This document shows positions 28,651-36,749 of a DNA stretch of 64,000 nt, in pieces. Within the stretch, counting starts at the first letter, position 1. Every line of letters begins with the position of its first letter. This stretch comes from Lacipirellulaceae bacterium (GTDB taxonomy: Bacteria > Planctomycetota > Planctomycetia > Pirellulales > Lacipirellulaceae): the NCBI GenBank assembly GCA_040218535.1, contig JAVJRG010000005.1:1488001-1552000 (forward strand), in the 5' to 3' direction. The position numbers were made by a program, and so were the translations under genes. The notes below the pieces were generated by a model. It worked only from the letters and a program-made list of their open reading frames with translations, made no database searches and was not told the DNA's origin.

Positions 28651-28974
28651 ATGGGTGATATCAAAATCGAAGTTTGGGACGCAACAGGTAACAAACGCCA
28701 GCTGGTTGAAGTGCCCTCGAATGCCGAGGTCAATCGTTTGATTGCTGTACTGATCGAACGCATGAACTTGCCTCGACATAGTCCCGACGGGCAGGCCATG
28801 AGCTATAAGTTTCATCACAAAAGTTCGGGGAGACAGTTATTGGATACTGAGACCCTCGAGTCTGCGTCGGTTCAGGATGGCGACATCCTTCGGCTGCAAC
28901 CTGAGATCACTGCCGGAGTAGGCAAGTTGGATGCCTCTTCTTCTACCAGCCTGAAGAAGGGCAGGGCGGTGTGA
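28651..28974 (+). CDS. YukD-like ubiquitin-like protein (Ubl)
   Basis: A 107-residue protein with a beta-grasp pattern like YukD/EsaB and ubiquitin: IKIEVWDATG (strand), a helix around VNRLIAVLIERM, SYKFHHKSSGRQLL, then LESASVQDGDILRLQPE (the usual GD-L-L end strand). After the fold come TAGVG (88-91 includes Gly89 and Gly91) and a 16-residue tail to the stop with no C-terminal Gly-Gly. Its stop overlaps the E1 start (GTGA). The context of E1, JAMM peptidase, RING and E2 makes it the probable conjugated modifier. If it is conjugated, the tail would have to be removed, perhaps by the JAMM protein. Confidence 0.82.
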   Translation: MGDIKIEVWDATGNKRQLVEVPSNAEVNRLIAVLIERMNLPRHSPDGQAMSYKFHHKSSGRQLLDTETLESASVQDGDILRLQPEITAGVGKLDASSSTSLKKGRAV

Positions 28975-30194
28975 GCGAAGTCCTCCGATTAGTCGATCTT
29001 AACGCGGACGGTGGCGGCAATCCTGGTGACGGTCGTTTCGCACGTTTTGAATTGATCGGCTGGTGGGACCAGCGGCGGCTGAAGGAGGCGAAAGCCTTAG
29101 TCATTGGCGCGGGAGCTCTGGGTAACGAAATCATCAAGAATCTGGCTCTACTTGGTGTGGGTCAGGTGTTGATTGCCGACCTCGACCAGATTGAGCACTC
29201 CAACCTTTCCCGTTCCGTCCTCTATCGAGCTGAAGATTGCGGTCGCAGCAAGGCGGAAGTTGCTGCTGAGCGTGCCCGCGATATCTATCCTGATATCAGA
29301 ACGCATTCGTTCCACGGGAACATCGTCTACGACCTTGGTCTGGGCCTGTACCGCTGGGCTGACGTGATTCTCGGTGGCCTCGACAATCGCGAAGCGCGCG
29401 TCGCCATTAATCAGTCCGCTGCGCGAACTGGGAAACCTTGGATTGATGGAGCGATAGAAAGGCTCGATGGCGTCGCACGCGTTTTTGATCCAGCTGTGGG
29501 TCCTTGCTACGAATGTACAATGAGTGAGGTCGATTGGAAGATGCTCGAAGCACGTCGCAGTTGTGCATTACTCACTCGCGATGAGATGGAGCAGGGCAAA
29601 GTACCAACCACCCCCACAACCTCTTCAGTCGTCGCTGGCATTCAAGTCCAGGAAGCTGTGAAAATGCTGCACGGACTCGATTCGCTCTCAGGCCAGGGAT
29701 TCGTATTTGATGGCACGAACCACCAGAGCTATACCGTTAGCTACAGTCAGTTGCCGGACTGCCCCAGCCACGATGCTTTCGAGCCCATCGAAGTTCTAGA
29801 CGCTTCGACGGAGATGACAGGGGGAGAGTTTCTCGATCTCATAAGATCGCAGATTGGGCCATCCGCGGTCATCGAAGTGAACCACGATCTGCTCTCGGGA
29901 CTTGAGTGCCCAGAGTGTACCGAGACTGAGCCTTACTATGGTTCCCTGGGAAGAGTAACAGAGTCCATGGGCAAGTGTCCAGGTTGCGGTGCAGCACGGA
30001 CTCCTAAGATTTACCATACGATTGACGAGAATTTCTCCAATCTTGAAGCCACGCTCGGGGAACTGGGCGTGCCTTTGTGGGATGTGATAGGAGGCCGCGA
30101 AGGCGTGAACGCGAAGTACTATGAGTTTGCTGCCGACCGCTCAAGAGTTCTAGGGAGTCTTGCCCAGCCAGTGAATAGGGAGTTCGCCGAATGA
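28971..30194 (+). CDS. E1-like ThiF-family adenylyltransferase with zinc-ribbon C-terminal domain
   Basis: A 407-residue E1-type enzyme that would adenylate the Ubl C-terminus. The Rossmann ATP site is VIGAGALGNE (Gly46-Gly51), followed by IADLDQIEHSNLSRSVLY and GRSKAEVAAERA. Zinc pairs are CYEC (179, 182) and CPEC (313, 316) or CPGC (336, 339). Cys198 in RRSCALLTRDE sits in the crossover-loop position and is a candidate thioester Cys. The C-terminal ~130 residues contain a zinc ribbon inside what could be a UFD-like E2-presenting domain (inference). It starts with GTG 28971 and overlaps both neighbours by four bases. Confidence 0.88.
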   Translation: MSEVLRLVDLNADGGGNPGDGRFARFELIGWWDQRRLKEAKALVIGAGALGNEIIKNLALLGVGQVLIADLDQIEHSNLSRSVLYRAEDCGRSKAEVAAERARDIYPDIRTHSFHGNIVYDLGLGLYRWADVILGGLDNREARVAINQSAARTGKPWIDGAIERLDGVARVFDPAVGPCYECTMSEVDWKMLEARRSCALLTRDEMEQGKVPTTPTTSSVVAGIQVQEAVKMLHGLDSLSGQGFVFDGTNHQSYTVSYSQLPDCPSHDAFEPIEVLDASTEMTGGEFLDLIRSQIGPSAVIEVNHDLLSGLECPECTETEPYYGSLGRVTESMGKCPGCGAARTPKIYHTIDENFSNLEATLGELGVPLWDVIGGREGVNAKYYEFAADRSRVLGSLAQPVNREFAE

Positions 30195-31465
30195 GCACTT
30201 CACAGGACAGAATTGACGTTACTCATCTCGCCCGTGAGCCCCTCGAGGACGCGACATTCCCAGTCGGTACTGAAGCTGATTTCCGGCTTCACATGACCCC
30301 CTCCGTACGAGGCGGAATCGAAGAACATGCCAAGGCCGATACTTCAGTTGAAATTTGTGGCGTTTTGGTTGGCAAGTGGGGCAAGGACGAGAACGGCCCC
30401 TTTGTCTCCGTGACGGACTATATCCGTTGCGATAACGCCGACAGCAAGTTTGCTGAGGTCACCTTCACTCACGACTCTTGGGCGAAAATCAATGCGGAAA
30501 TGGACAAGAAGCCCGACGATTCAAGAATCGTCGGCTGGTATCACTCCCATCCTGATTTCGGGATCTTTCTCTCCGATCGCGACTGTTTCATTCAAGAGAA
30601 TTTCTTCTCAGGACCGGGACAGGTGGCCTTCGTTGTGGATCCCATCAGGGACCTGGAGGGAATGTTTGCCTGGCGTGGCGGGAAACCGACCCCGATGTCA
30701 CACTTTTGGATCGGTGACCAAATCCGCACGGTCAGCGCAAGCGAGCGCAACCCGGAAGCGGAGGCGAAGCAAGCCGCCCCGGCTGCCAGTTACCAACCCG
30801 TAACAGGACAGGCAACGGGCGATTCGTTGTTGTCTATGCCACTCTTGCTTGCCCTTGGCAGTGTAATGTTGATGACCTTGGGATACTTTCTAGGCAACAT
30901 GAAGAGCCGCTGGGAGCAGCAGAAGATTGTCCAAGGGGCGGTCGCCCATTATGGTCTTACGAAGGTGATGAAGTTTGGGCTGAAAGACGACCTGGCTATT
31001 GTCCTTGCGTATATCAATCGAGCAGAAAAACTTCGCCGGGCGATACCGAAGGATCAATCGGATATCGACGAGGAACTCAGAAAGGAAATTGAGAAAGCAG
31101 ATCAGGAAGTGTCTCTTCTCCTAGGAAAGGCATTCGTCGCCCTTGCTTCGATTCAGCAACACTATGGCCTTGATCGCCTGGAACAGTCCGCCATCGAGGA
31201 GATTCTCAAAAAGCAAGACGAACTGAATCGGGTTCCGCCACCGAAAGAGAAAGCCAAACCTAAGGCCAAGCCGAACCCCTCAGCCAATGAGGAAAGGTCA
31301 GCGAAGAATAGCGGCGAACAGAGCAAGCCAGCGTCAGAATCTCAAGAAGATACGAGGCTGGTTCCCGACGATCCGCCAAGCGCACCACAAGCCCCGGTGA
31401 AGCCTAAGAATAACAAACCGCCCGAAGATACTGAGAAACCGAGCACTGAGCCAACTGAAAACTGA
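30191..31465 (+). CDS. Membrane-anchored JAB/MPN (JAMM) metallopeptidase
   Basis: A 424-residue protein with a complete JAMM zinc site: Glu54 in TSVEICGVLVG, then HSHPDFGIFLSDRD giving His118, His120, Ser128 and Asp131 in exact H-x-H-x7-S-x2-D spacing. It is thus predicted to be an active isopeptidase, trimming the Ubl precursor or removing it from targets. A membrane helix lies at about 213-236. The remaining part is helical and ends in a Pro/Lys/Glu-rich low-complexity tail (about 345-424). It begins by overlapping the E1 stop by four bases. Soluble JAMM enzymes are usual in bacterial Ubl systems, so the membrane anchor is notable. Confidence 0.9.
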   Translation: MSTSQDRIDVTHLAREPLEDATFPVGTEADFRLHMTPSVRGGIEEHAKADTSVEICGVLVGKWGKDENGPFVSVTDYIRCDNADSKFAEVTFTHDSWAKINAEMDKKPDDSRIVGWYHSHPDFGIFLSDRDCFIQENFFSGPGQVAFVVDPIRDLEGMFAWRGGKPTPMSHFWIGDQIRTVSASERNPEAEAKQAAPAASYQPVTGQATGDSLLSMPLLLALGSVMLMTLGYFLGNMKSRWEQQKIVQGAVAHYGLTKVMKFGLKDDLAIVLAYINRAEKLRRAIPKDQSDIDEELRKEIEKADQEVSLLLGKAFVALASIQQHYGLDRLEQSAIEEILKKQDELNRVPPPKEKAKPKAKPNPSANEERSAKNSGEQSKPASESQEDTRLVPDDPPSAPQAPVKPKNNKPPEDTEKPSTEPTEN

Positions 31466-31492
31466 ACAATTCAAACTGAAAACTCAAATCTC

Positions 31493-32557
31493 TTGTCCGA
31501 CCCCATCCGAATAAGCACGACCGACCTGCGATCACCTGAGGTTGACGAGTACGTTGAGATGCAACAGTATCTCACGCGTGATTTCGATGCCGGCGCGTCA
31601 CGGCCGTGGGTCATTCGCATGATTTATGCGAACTGGTTCTATCTTTCAATCGCTGCGATGCTGGGCGGACTTGTTGGATGGGGAATTTTGGAACCTTTTT
31701 ATGACGATAACGCGCCAGAAGACAAGCGAACTCTAGTCGGGATACTGGTGTTCCCAACCGTCGCTGCAACGATCGGACTTTTCCTTGGCGCTGCTGAAGG
31801 CATCATGTGTCGCAACTACGTTCGCGCGCTCATCAATGGAGCCGTGGGGCTCGGCGTCGGTTTCCTTGGAGGGTTAATATTCTTAATCCCTACGGGCATT
31901 GTCTTTTTTGCGATGCGCGAGCTCGCCCTCTCGCTATGGGAGAATCCAGCCCCCGGGAAAATGCCAACGGGTCTTGCGTTGATTGTCTTCATGATGGGGC
32001 GGGCGGCAGCATGGGCAATTGTTGCCATCCCCGCAGGGCTGGGCCAAGGCATCGCGATTCGCGAAAAGAAAGTGATTATCAACGGGCTCGTTGGCGGCTT
32101 GCTAGGAGGGCTGATCGGAGGCTTGCTCTTCGATCCTATCAGCATGGTACTCATTACTGACGATGGCCAAGCCACCTATAGCCGTGCTGTCGGTTTCGGC
32201 ACCATTGGGCTTTTTGTCGGCCTCTTTGTTGGTCTCGTCGAGGGCTGGACCAAAACTGCTTGGCTGCTGATGCGCAAAGGGCCGTTGGCTGGAAAACAGT
32301 TTATTATGTTCAAGGATACCACCGTGCTGGGTAGCTCTCCTAAGGCAGACATCTATCTGTTCAAGGACGACGCCATTGAGCCCCAACACGCCCTGATCAT
32401 CAATCGCGGCGGTCGTTTTGAGATCGAAGACTGCAACACCCCCGATGGAACGTATGTAAATGGCATCCCCACGAAACGACACTTGCTTTCCGACGGAGAC
32501 CAGATTGTACTTGGCAAAACCGTCCTGGAATTCTCAGTGAAGGAAAACACCACCTAG
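31493..32557 (+). CDS. Multi-pass membrane protein with C-terminal FHA domain
   Basis: A 354-residue protein starting at TTG 31493, 27 bases after the JAMM gene. About six membrane helices span residues 45-260, many Gly-rich (VGGLLGGLIGGLLF). The C-terminal ~90 residues form an FHA phosphothreonine-binding domain with VLGSSPKADIYL, PQHALIINRGG and NTPDGTYVNGIP. It probably faces the cytoplasm and recruits phosphorylated partners to the membrane, possibly linking Ser/Thr kinase signalling to Ubl conjugation (inference from operon position). No close characterised homologue is known to me. Confidence 0.82.
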   Translation: MSDPIRISTTDLRSPEVDEYVEMQQYLTRDFDAGASRPWVIRMIYANWFYLSIAAMLGGLVGWGILEPFYDDNAPEDKRTLVGILVFPTVAATIGLFLGAAEGIMCRNYVRALINGAVGLGVGFLGGLIFLIPTGIVFFAMRELALSLWENPAPGKMPTGLALIVFMMGRAAAWAIVAIPAGLGQGIAIREKKVIINGLVGGLLGGLIGGLLFDPISMVLITDDGQATYSRAVGFGTIGLFVGLFVGLVEGWTKTAWLLMRKGPLAGKQFIMFKDTTVLGSSPKADIYLFKDDAIEPQHALIINRGGRFEIEDCNTPDGTYVNGIPTKRHLLSDGDQIVLGKTVLEFSVKENTT

Positions 32558-32677
32558 AGCTACAAACAATCTGCAACCCATCTTTAAGATGTTTCGTACT
32601 ACCAGCGTCTTAGCAATCCACAAAAACATTGATATCTCATCCCCCGGTAAACAAGAGTTCTTTTCCTGGAGTCAAAC

Positions 32678-33661
32678 GTGGCTATCGAAGTAACATGTGA
32701 AAGCTGCGCGGCGAAGTTTCGCGCTGGTGATTCTGCCGCCGGTAAGCAGACAAAGTGCCCCAAGTGTGGTGGGGTTATACGAATCCCCGTACCGAACGCC
32801 GAACCGGAGATCTACGAAGCGGAAGAAGCTGACTTTGGTGGTTTTTCTGATGAGGAATTGGCCGGCCCTCCATCTCCACCAGACGTGTCTGGCGATGGCC
32901 GTAAGCCTTGTCCGGCTTGCGGTGAATCGATCATGCAAGAAGCTGTGAAATGCCGTTACTGCGGTGAGATTTTCGATCGCTCGCTCAAGGGAGTCCTCGG
33001 TAACACAGGTCAGGTTGATCCCGAAGCCTGGTCGAAGGTCCGAGGTGGACTGAACACGATTTACATTTGTACGGGGATCATTTTTGGTACCGCCATCCTG
33101 ATGGGAATTCTTGGTGCCCTGACCGCAGCGATGGGCGGTGGTCAAGCTGGGGGTCCTGGGAGAGGCGCTGCGATCCTGATAATCTTGGGAGGGCTTGCGA
33201 TTCTCGGTGCCGCAATTGGAATTCTCGTTGGCTATGTTCGCTGCACGAATGTTCCCCAAGAAAGCGGTGCGAAGGGCTTTGTTACTTGGGCGGTGATTTG
33301 CATGGTTGGCAACATCATCCTCAATATTGCGGGACGAGGGGCAGAATCAGAAGCGATAACAGGTATCGGATCGCTAGTCTCTCTCGTCGGCAATGTCTTG
33401 TTCATTTTGTTTATTCGACGCGCCGCCACTTACCTCAACGACTACGAATTAGCTTCTAGCGCTGGCAAGTTTCTCATCTTCTGCGCGGCATTTATTGCTG
33501 GTTGTTTCGTGCTGGGATTCGCATTTGCTGCTGCAGCTGGTGGGGCGGCAGTCGCGATCGTTGGCCTTGTGTTCGTCGTTTCAGCGATTGTTTTTCTTCT
33601 TTGGTTCCTGCGTTTGATTCGAGGACTCAGGGATACGATCGACCAACGCATCGGATTCTAG
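32678..33661 (+). CDS. Membrane protein with MJ0042-type and second zinc ribbon
   Basis: A 327-residue protein starting at GTG 32678. It has an N-terminal MJ0042-type zinc finger (Cys7, Cys10, Cys27, Cys30) and a second ribbon CPACGESIMQEAVKCRYCG (Cys78, 81, 92, 95). Five or six membrane helices rich in Gly and Ala then run to the end (from about residue 125). No enzymatic motif is visible. The same two zinc modules recur in the next gene, and the MJ0042 finger recurs at the end of the E2, suggesting a shared binding theme within the cluster. A 120-base gap upstream may hold an internal promoter. Confidence 0.78.
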   Translation: MAIEVTCESCAAKFRAGDSAAGKQTKCPKCGGVIRIPVPNAEPEIYEAEEADFGGFSDEELAGPPSPPDVSGDGRKPCPACGESIMQEAVKCRYCGEIFDRSLKGVLGNTGQVDPEAWSKVRGGLNTIYICTGIIFGTAILMGILGALTAAMGGGQAGGPGRGAAILIILGGLAILGAAIGILVGYVRCTNVPQESGAKGFVTWAVICMVGNIILNIAGRGAESEAITGIGSLVSLVGNVLFILFIRRAATYLNDYELASSAGKFLIFCAAFIAGCFVLGFAFAAAAGGAAVAIVGLVFVVSAIVFLLWFLRLIRGLRDTIDQRIGF

Positions 33662-33692
33662 TTCTCGGGTGAGGGGAGTAACAAAGTAAGCA

Positions 33693-34400
33693 TTGTCCAA
33701 TTCCGTCATTACATGTGACTGTGGCGTTCAGCTTCGCGTGCCTGAGGGGCCCGCGGGGCGGGCGCTGCGCTGTCCCAAGTGTAAGGCGGGAATTGCCGTA
33801 TCCGCGGAGGCGACGGTGCTCGAAAGCACCCTTTTGTCCGGTGGTCGGATGACCATGTGCCCGATTTGCCAGACGCAGATTCAGCCCAACGAAAACTGCG
33901 TTACCTGCCCCGGTTGCGATCAAATCCACCATCAGGAGTGCTGGGCGGAAATCGGAGGTTGTGGAACCTACGGCTGCCAGCAGGCCCCCAACCTGGAAAA
34001 GCCTGACGCCACAGATGTGGCAACGACCACGGGATGGGGCGACACGAAGAACTGCCCTGCGTGTGGTGAAGAGATTAAGTCGATCGCTTTACGATGCCGG
34101 TACTGCAATACGGATTTCGACTCCGTTGACCCGATGACAAGTACCGACCTCAGACATCGCGCGAAGTTAGAAAGCAAGATATCAGGGGTCAAAAAAAATA
34201 TAGCTATCTTGTTCGCACTGTCACTGTTGGGCTGCACAGGGCCGTTTGTCGCGATTGGCACGCCAATTTACTTCCTTCCCCGTCGTGGAGAAGCTGCACG
34301 AGCAGGGCCTTTATTCGTTATGATGGGATGGGCGGCCATTGCTATCTCTTGGTTGTTCTCGCTGTTGCTAGTCGCAGGTCTAGTTAGCGGCAGCTTTTAA
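33693..34400 (+). CDS. Prokaryotic RING-finger membrane protein (candidate E3)
   Basis: A 235-residue protein starting at TTG 33693. It has an N-terminal MJ0042-like finger (Cys8, Cys10, Cys27, Cys30), then a RING-type binuclear treble clef of the Prok-RING_1 kind: CPICQTQIQPNENCVTCPGC and HHQECW, ligands Cys56, 59, 72, 75, His79/80, Cys83, 90 and 95. A further zinc ribbon (Cys121, 124, 135, 138) and two membrane helices (about 169-190 and 207-232) follow. Prokaryotic RINGs of this type have been proposed as E3 ligases where they occur with E1, E2, JAB and Ubl genes, exactly this setting. E3 activity itself is inferred. Confidence 0.85.
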   Translation: MSNSVITCDCGVQLRVPEGPAGRALRCPKCKAGIAVSAEATVLESTLLSGGRMTMCPICQTQIQPNENCVTCPGCDQIHHQECWAEIGGCGTYGCQQAPNLEKPDATDVATTTGWGDTKNCPACGEEIKSIALRCRYCNTDFDSVDPMTSTDLRHRAKLESKISGVKKNIAILFALSLLGCTGPFVAIGTPIYFLPRRGEAARAGPLFVMMGWAAIAISWLFSLLLVAGLVSGSF

Positions 34401-34442
34401 ATTGCCCGAAGCCCGCTCACGTTAACGCCTGAGATTTCCGAA

Positions 34443-35729
34443 GTGTCTGCATCCTCACCCCGACTGACGACAGCTGGCGAACGAGAAACTGGGACCGTCT
34501 GCGCCGCTTGCTCCGCGGACATCAACCTCGGCGATGCGGTAGCGCTTTGTGGAGATTGCGGATCGATCCATCACGCATCCTGCTGGAATGAGTCAAATAG
34601 CTGCCGGGCTTATCAGTGCTCGCCCGGGAAGCTGACGGGTAATAATTCGGGCCAAGTACCGATAACTGTCACGCCCCTTGATCTGAGTGAAGCCACTCCG
34701 TTGCCGACGGCTCCCAAGCGCGTCTCAACCCAAGAGCTACTCAAACAACTCGACGAGCAACCCAAGGCGTGGAATCGTCTCGCGATTTGGGCTTTCGGAA
34801 TCGCTCTGGCCGGAATTCCCCTGTTTGGGATTATTACTGGCGTCATCGCGATGATCATCGCTTGTGTTGCCTTAGTTTCGCATTCACAACGCAAGCGAGG
34901 ACTGGGGCTGGCCGTAGCTGCCATGTTGCTTGGGCTAGTTGACGTCGTAGGTTGGTCGTTTGGGCTGGCTTACTTCTATGGCGACAAAGCGGCGCATGTC
35001 TCGCTCGATGAATTGGTAATTGATCCCGAGTCACTCGATGAGCTTCCCCAGCATCTGGCGCGAGCCATGCGTGCCAATGTCTTGATCTCCTCTGATCGTG
35101 GATTTGGTCGGGGTGGATTTGGGTCGGGCGTTATCTTGAAAATTGACGACGGAAAAGCACTCATCGTGACGAATCGCCACGTAATTGATGCCAACTACTC
35201 CGATAGCACTCAGAACGCCCCCGAAGACCTCAGCGATCTGGCCGAGGTGGCCATTACGGTTGTATCACAAACCACGATTCCCGCAGTCGTTGAGTGGGTC
35301 GCGCCCCACGGAGTAGACCTAGCGATCTTGTCCGCTCGTGTGAGCTCTCCTGAAGTGCGAGCTGCGCGATGGCTTGATCATGCAAAACCGAAAATTGGCG
35401 ACATGATCTTTGCGGTAGGTAACCCTCACGGCCTCGGTTGGACGCACTCTGAAGGAAGCGTTTCACAAGTCCGCCGGCAAAGAAAAGGTGCTTTCGACTA
35501 CCGGATCTTGCAATCAACTGCGGCCATCAACCCAGGCAACAGCGGCGGAGGCTTATACAACGAGCAGGGTCAACTTATAGGTATTAATACCATGACTGGC
35601 GACAAAAGGGTCGCCGAAGGTCTCGGGTTCTCAATCGACTTTCAAACCCTCTTAGATCTAGTACCTAGGTGGCTCGCCTTACCCGAACAGGAAGAAAACA
35701 ATGACGTCCTCAGCGATAGCGACTCTTAG
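34443..35729 (+). CDS. RING finger fused through membrane helices to trypsin-like serine protease
   Basis: A 428-residue protein starting at GTG 34443. The RING part has Cys20, 23, 36, 39, His43/44, Cys47, 54 and 59 (CAACSADINLGDAVALCGDC, then HHASCW). Two or three membrane helices follow (about 112-180). An S1/HtrA-like protease domain (about 205-412) has a complete triad: His246 in TNRHVID, Asp292 in VDLAIL and Ser367 in GNSGGG. No PDZ domain is present. With an even number of helices the protease would stay on the same side as the RING, and with three it would be periplasmic, so topology decides whether this couples Ubl tagging directly to proteolysis. Confidence 0.86.
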   Translation: MSASSPRLTTAGERETGTVCAACSADINLGDAVALCGDCGSIHHASCWNESNSCRAYQCSPGKLTGNNSGQVPITVTPLDLSEATPLPTAPKRVSTQELLKQLDEQPKAWNRLAIWAFGIALAGIPLFGIITGVIAMIIACVALVSHSQRKRGLGLAVAAMLLGLVDVVGWSFGLAYFYGDKAAHVSLDELVIDPESLDELPQHLARAMRANVLISSDRGFGRGGFGSGVILKIDDGKALIVTNRHVIDANYSDSTQNAPEDLSDLAEVAITVVSQTTIPAVVEWVAPHGVDLAILSARVSSPEVRAARWLDHAKPKIGDMIFAVGNPHGLGWTHSEGSVSQVRRQRKGAFDYRILQSTAAINPGNSGGGLYNEQGQLIGINTMTGDKRVAEGLGFSIDFQTLLDLVPRWLALPEQEENNDVLSDSDS

Positions 35730-35790
35730 GAGCCAAACTTCTTTGAACTCGTGATGCCGCCACTTAGATTAAGCCCTTGTCCATATACAA

Positions 35791-36477
35791 ATGTCCAACG
35801 TTCGCCTCCGTCGCCTAACTGCTGATCATGAAAAGCTGCGTGAGTATGTGCGGCTGCACCCACGAGTCCGCTTGATTCAAGCAGACGGCACACCTCCAGA
35901 ACGGTATCAGCTTGAGTATCGCATTAAGAGCGTGCGGATGCGTGATGGTGAATTACAAGAGACACTCAGCCACATGGTCGAGATTCACCTTCCGCGCAAC
36001 TACCCAAGAACTCCGCCACAGTGTCGGATGCTCTCTCCAGTGTTTCACCCCAACATAGCCCCTCATGCCATCTGTGTGGGGGATCATTGGGGTTCTGGAG
36101 AACCACTTCAATCGATCGTGACGCGAATTGGCGAAATGATCGCCTACCAAAGTTACAACGTGAAAAGCCCGCTCAACGGTGAAGCGGCTCGCTGGGTTGA
36201 GGATAACAAAGATCGCCTCCCACTTGATCCAGTCAGCCTCTTACCTGAAGAGGGGACATCGGAAGTAACGGCAGCGAGCAAACAATCAGACGCCCCACCC
36301 ACGCCAGCCGCTAAGACATTCCCATCAGAGCCACCAGGAGATGTCGAAGCGACCCCGAAGCTTCTATCAATTGCCTGCCCTCATTGCCAAGCTTCGTATC
36401 GAGTGAAGGAGAAGTTTCATGGCCGCAAATTGCGTTGTAAGAAATGCCGCGAAGTATTTACCGTCGAAGCTGAATGA
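35791..36477 (+). CDS. E2 ubiquitin-conjugating-enzyme-like protein with C-terminal MJ0042 zinc finger
   Basis: A 228-residue protein. The UBC fold covers about residues 1-145, with YRIKSVRM-type strands, the LPRNYPRTPPQCRML turn and HPNI (86-89) followed by the catalytic Cys95 in AICVGDHW. This His-Pro-Asn plus Cys layout is like eukaryotic E2s, and the protein should carry the Ubl as a thioester. A Pro/Ala-rich linker (about 155-190) leads to an MJ0042-type zinc finger (Cys196, 199, 216, 219). It closes the cluster, 61 bases after the RING-protease gene. Planctomycete E2-like genes have been predicted before; the added zinc finger is less common. Confidence 0.9.
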   Translation: MSNVRLRRLTADHEKLREYVRLHPRVRLIQADGTPPERYQLEYRIKSVRMRDGELQETLSHMVEIHLPRNYPRTPPQCRMLSPVFHPNIAPHAICVGDHWGSGEPLQSIVTRIGEMIAYQSYNVKSPLNGEAARWVEDNKDRLPLDPVSLLPEEGTSEVTAASKQSDAPPTPAAKTFPSEPPGDVEATPKLLSIACPHCQASYRVKEKFHGRKLRCKKCREVFTVEAE

Positions 36478-36625
36478 TGGATTTGCGCGGCCTTGCAAGT
36501 GCCGCATCTTGACGCCATTGCTCGAACGCTAAGTCCAAATAAGCAACATGATCAGGCTTGCGACTCGACTACAACGAACACCGACCCCATAGCGTCTTTG
36601 GCAACCTGGCCCCGAAGGAATTTGT

Positions 36626-36657
36626 TTCAATTGGCCAGGATAGCCTGGCCAATTGAA
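36626..36657 (+). terminator. Perfect 14-bp hairpin downstream of the E2 gene
   Basis: TTCAATTGGCCAGG (36626-36639) and its exact complement CCTGGCCAATTGAA (36644-36657) with a four-base ATAG loop. It begins 149 bases after the E2 stop and has no T-run. It may end transcription of the Ubl cluster or be a leftover of a mobile element end. The stretch 36478-36625 shows nothing else. Confidence 0.5.
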
Positions 36658-36749
36658 GCTTCGGCTTTCACACTGCTGCCGGATCAGTAAATTGTAGCAG
36701 GTCAACCCCCGCAACACTTTCACTTAGGCCGGTACTGAAAACGGGGGAA

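Noticed and set aside
28651-36477. Identification as a Bil or CBASS antiphage operon
   Set aside because: There is no CD-NTase, no fused E1-E2 protein and no phage-defence neighbour, and the gene content exceeds the four-gene Bil layout. A defence role is possible but unsupported.
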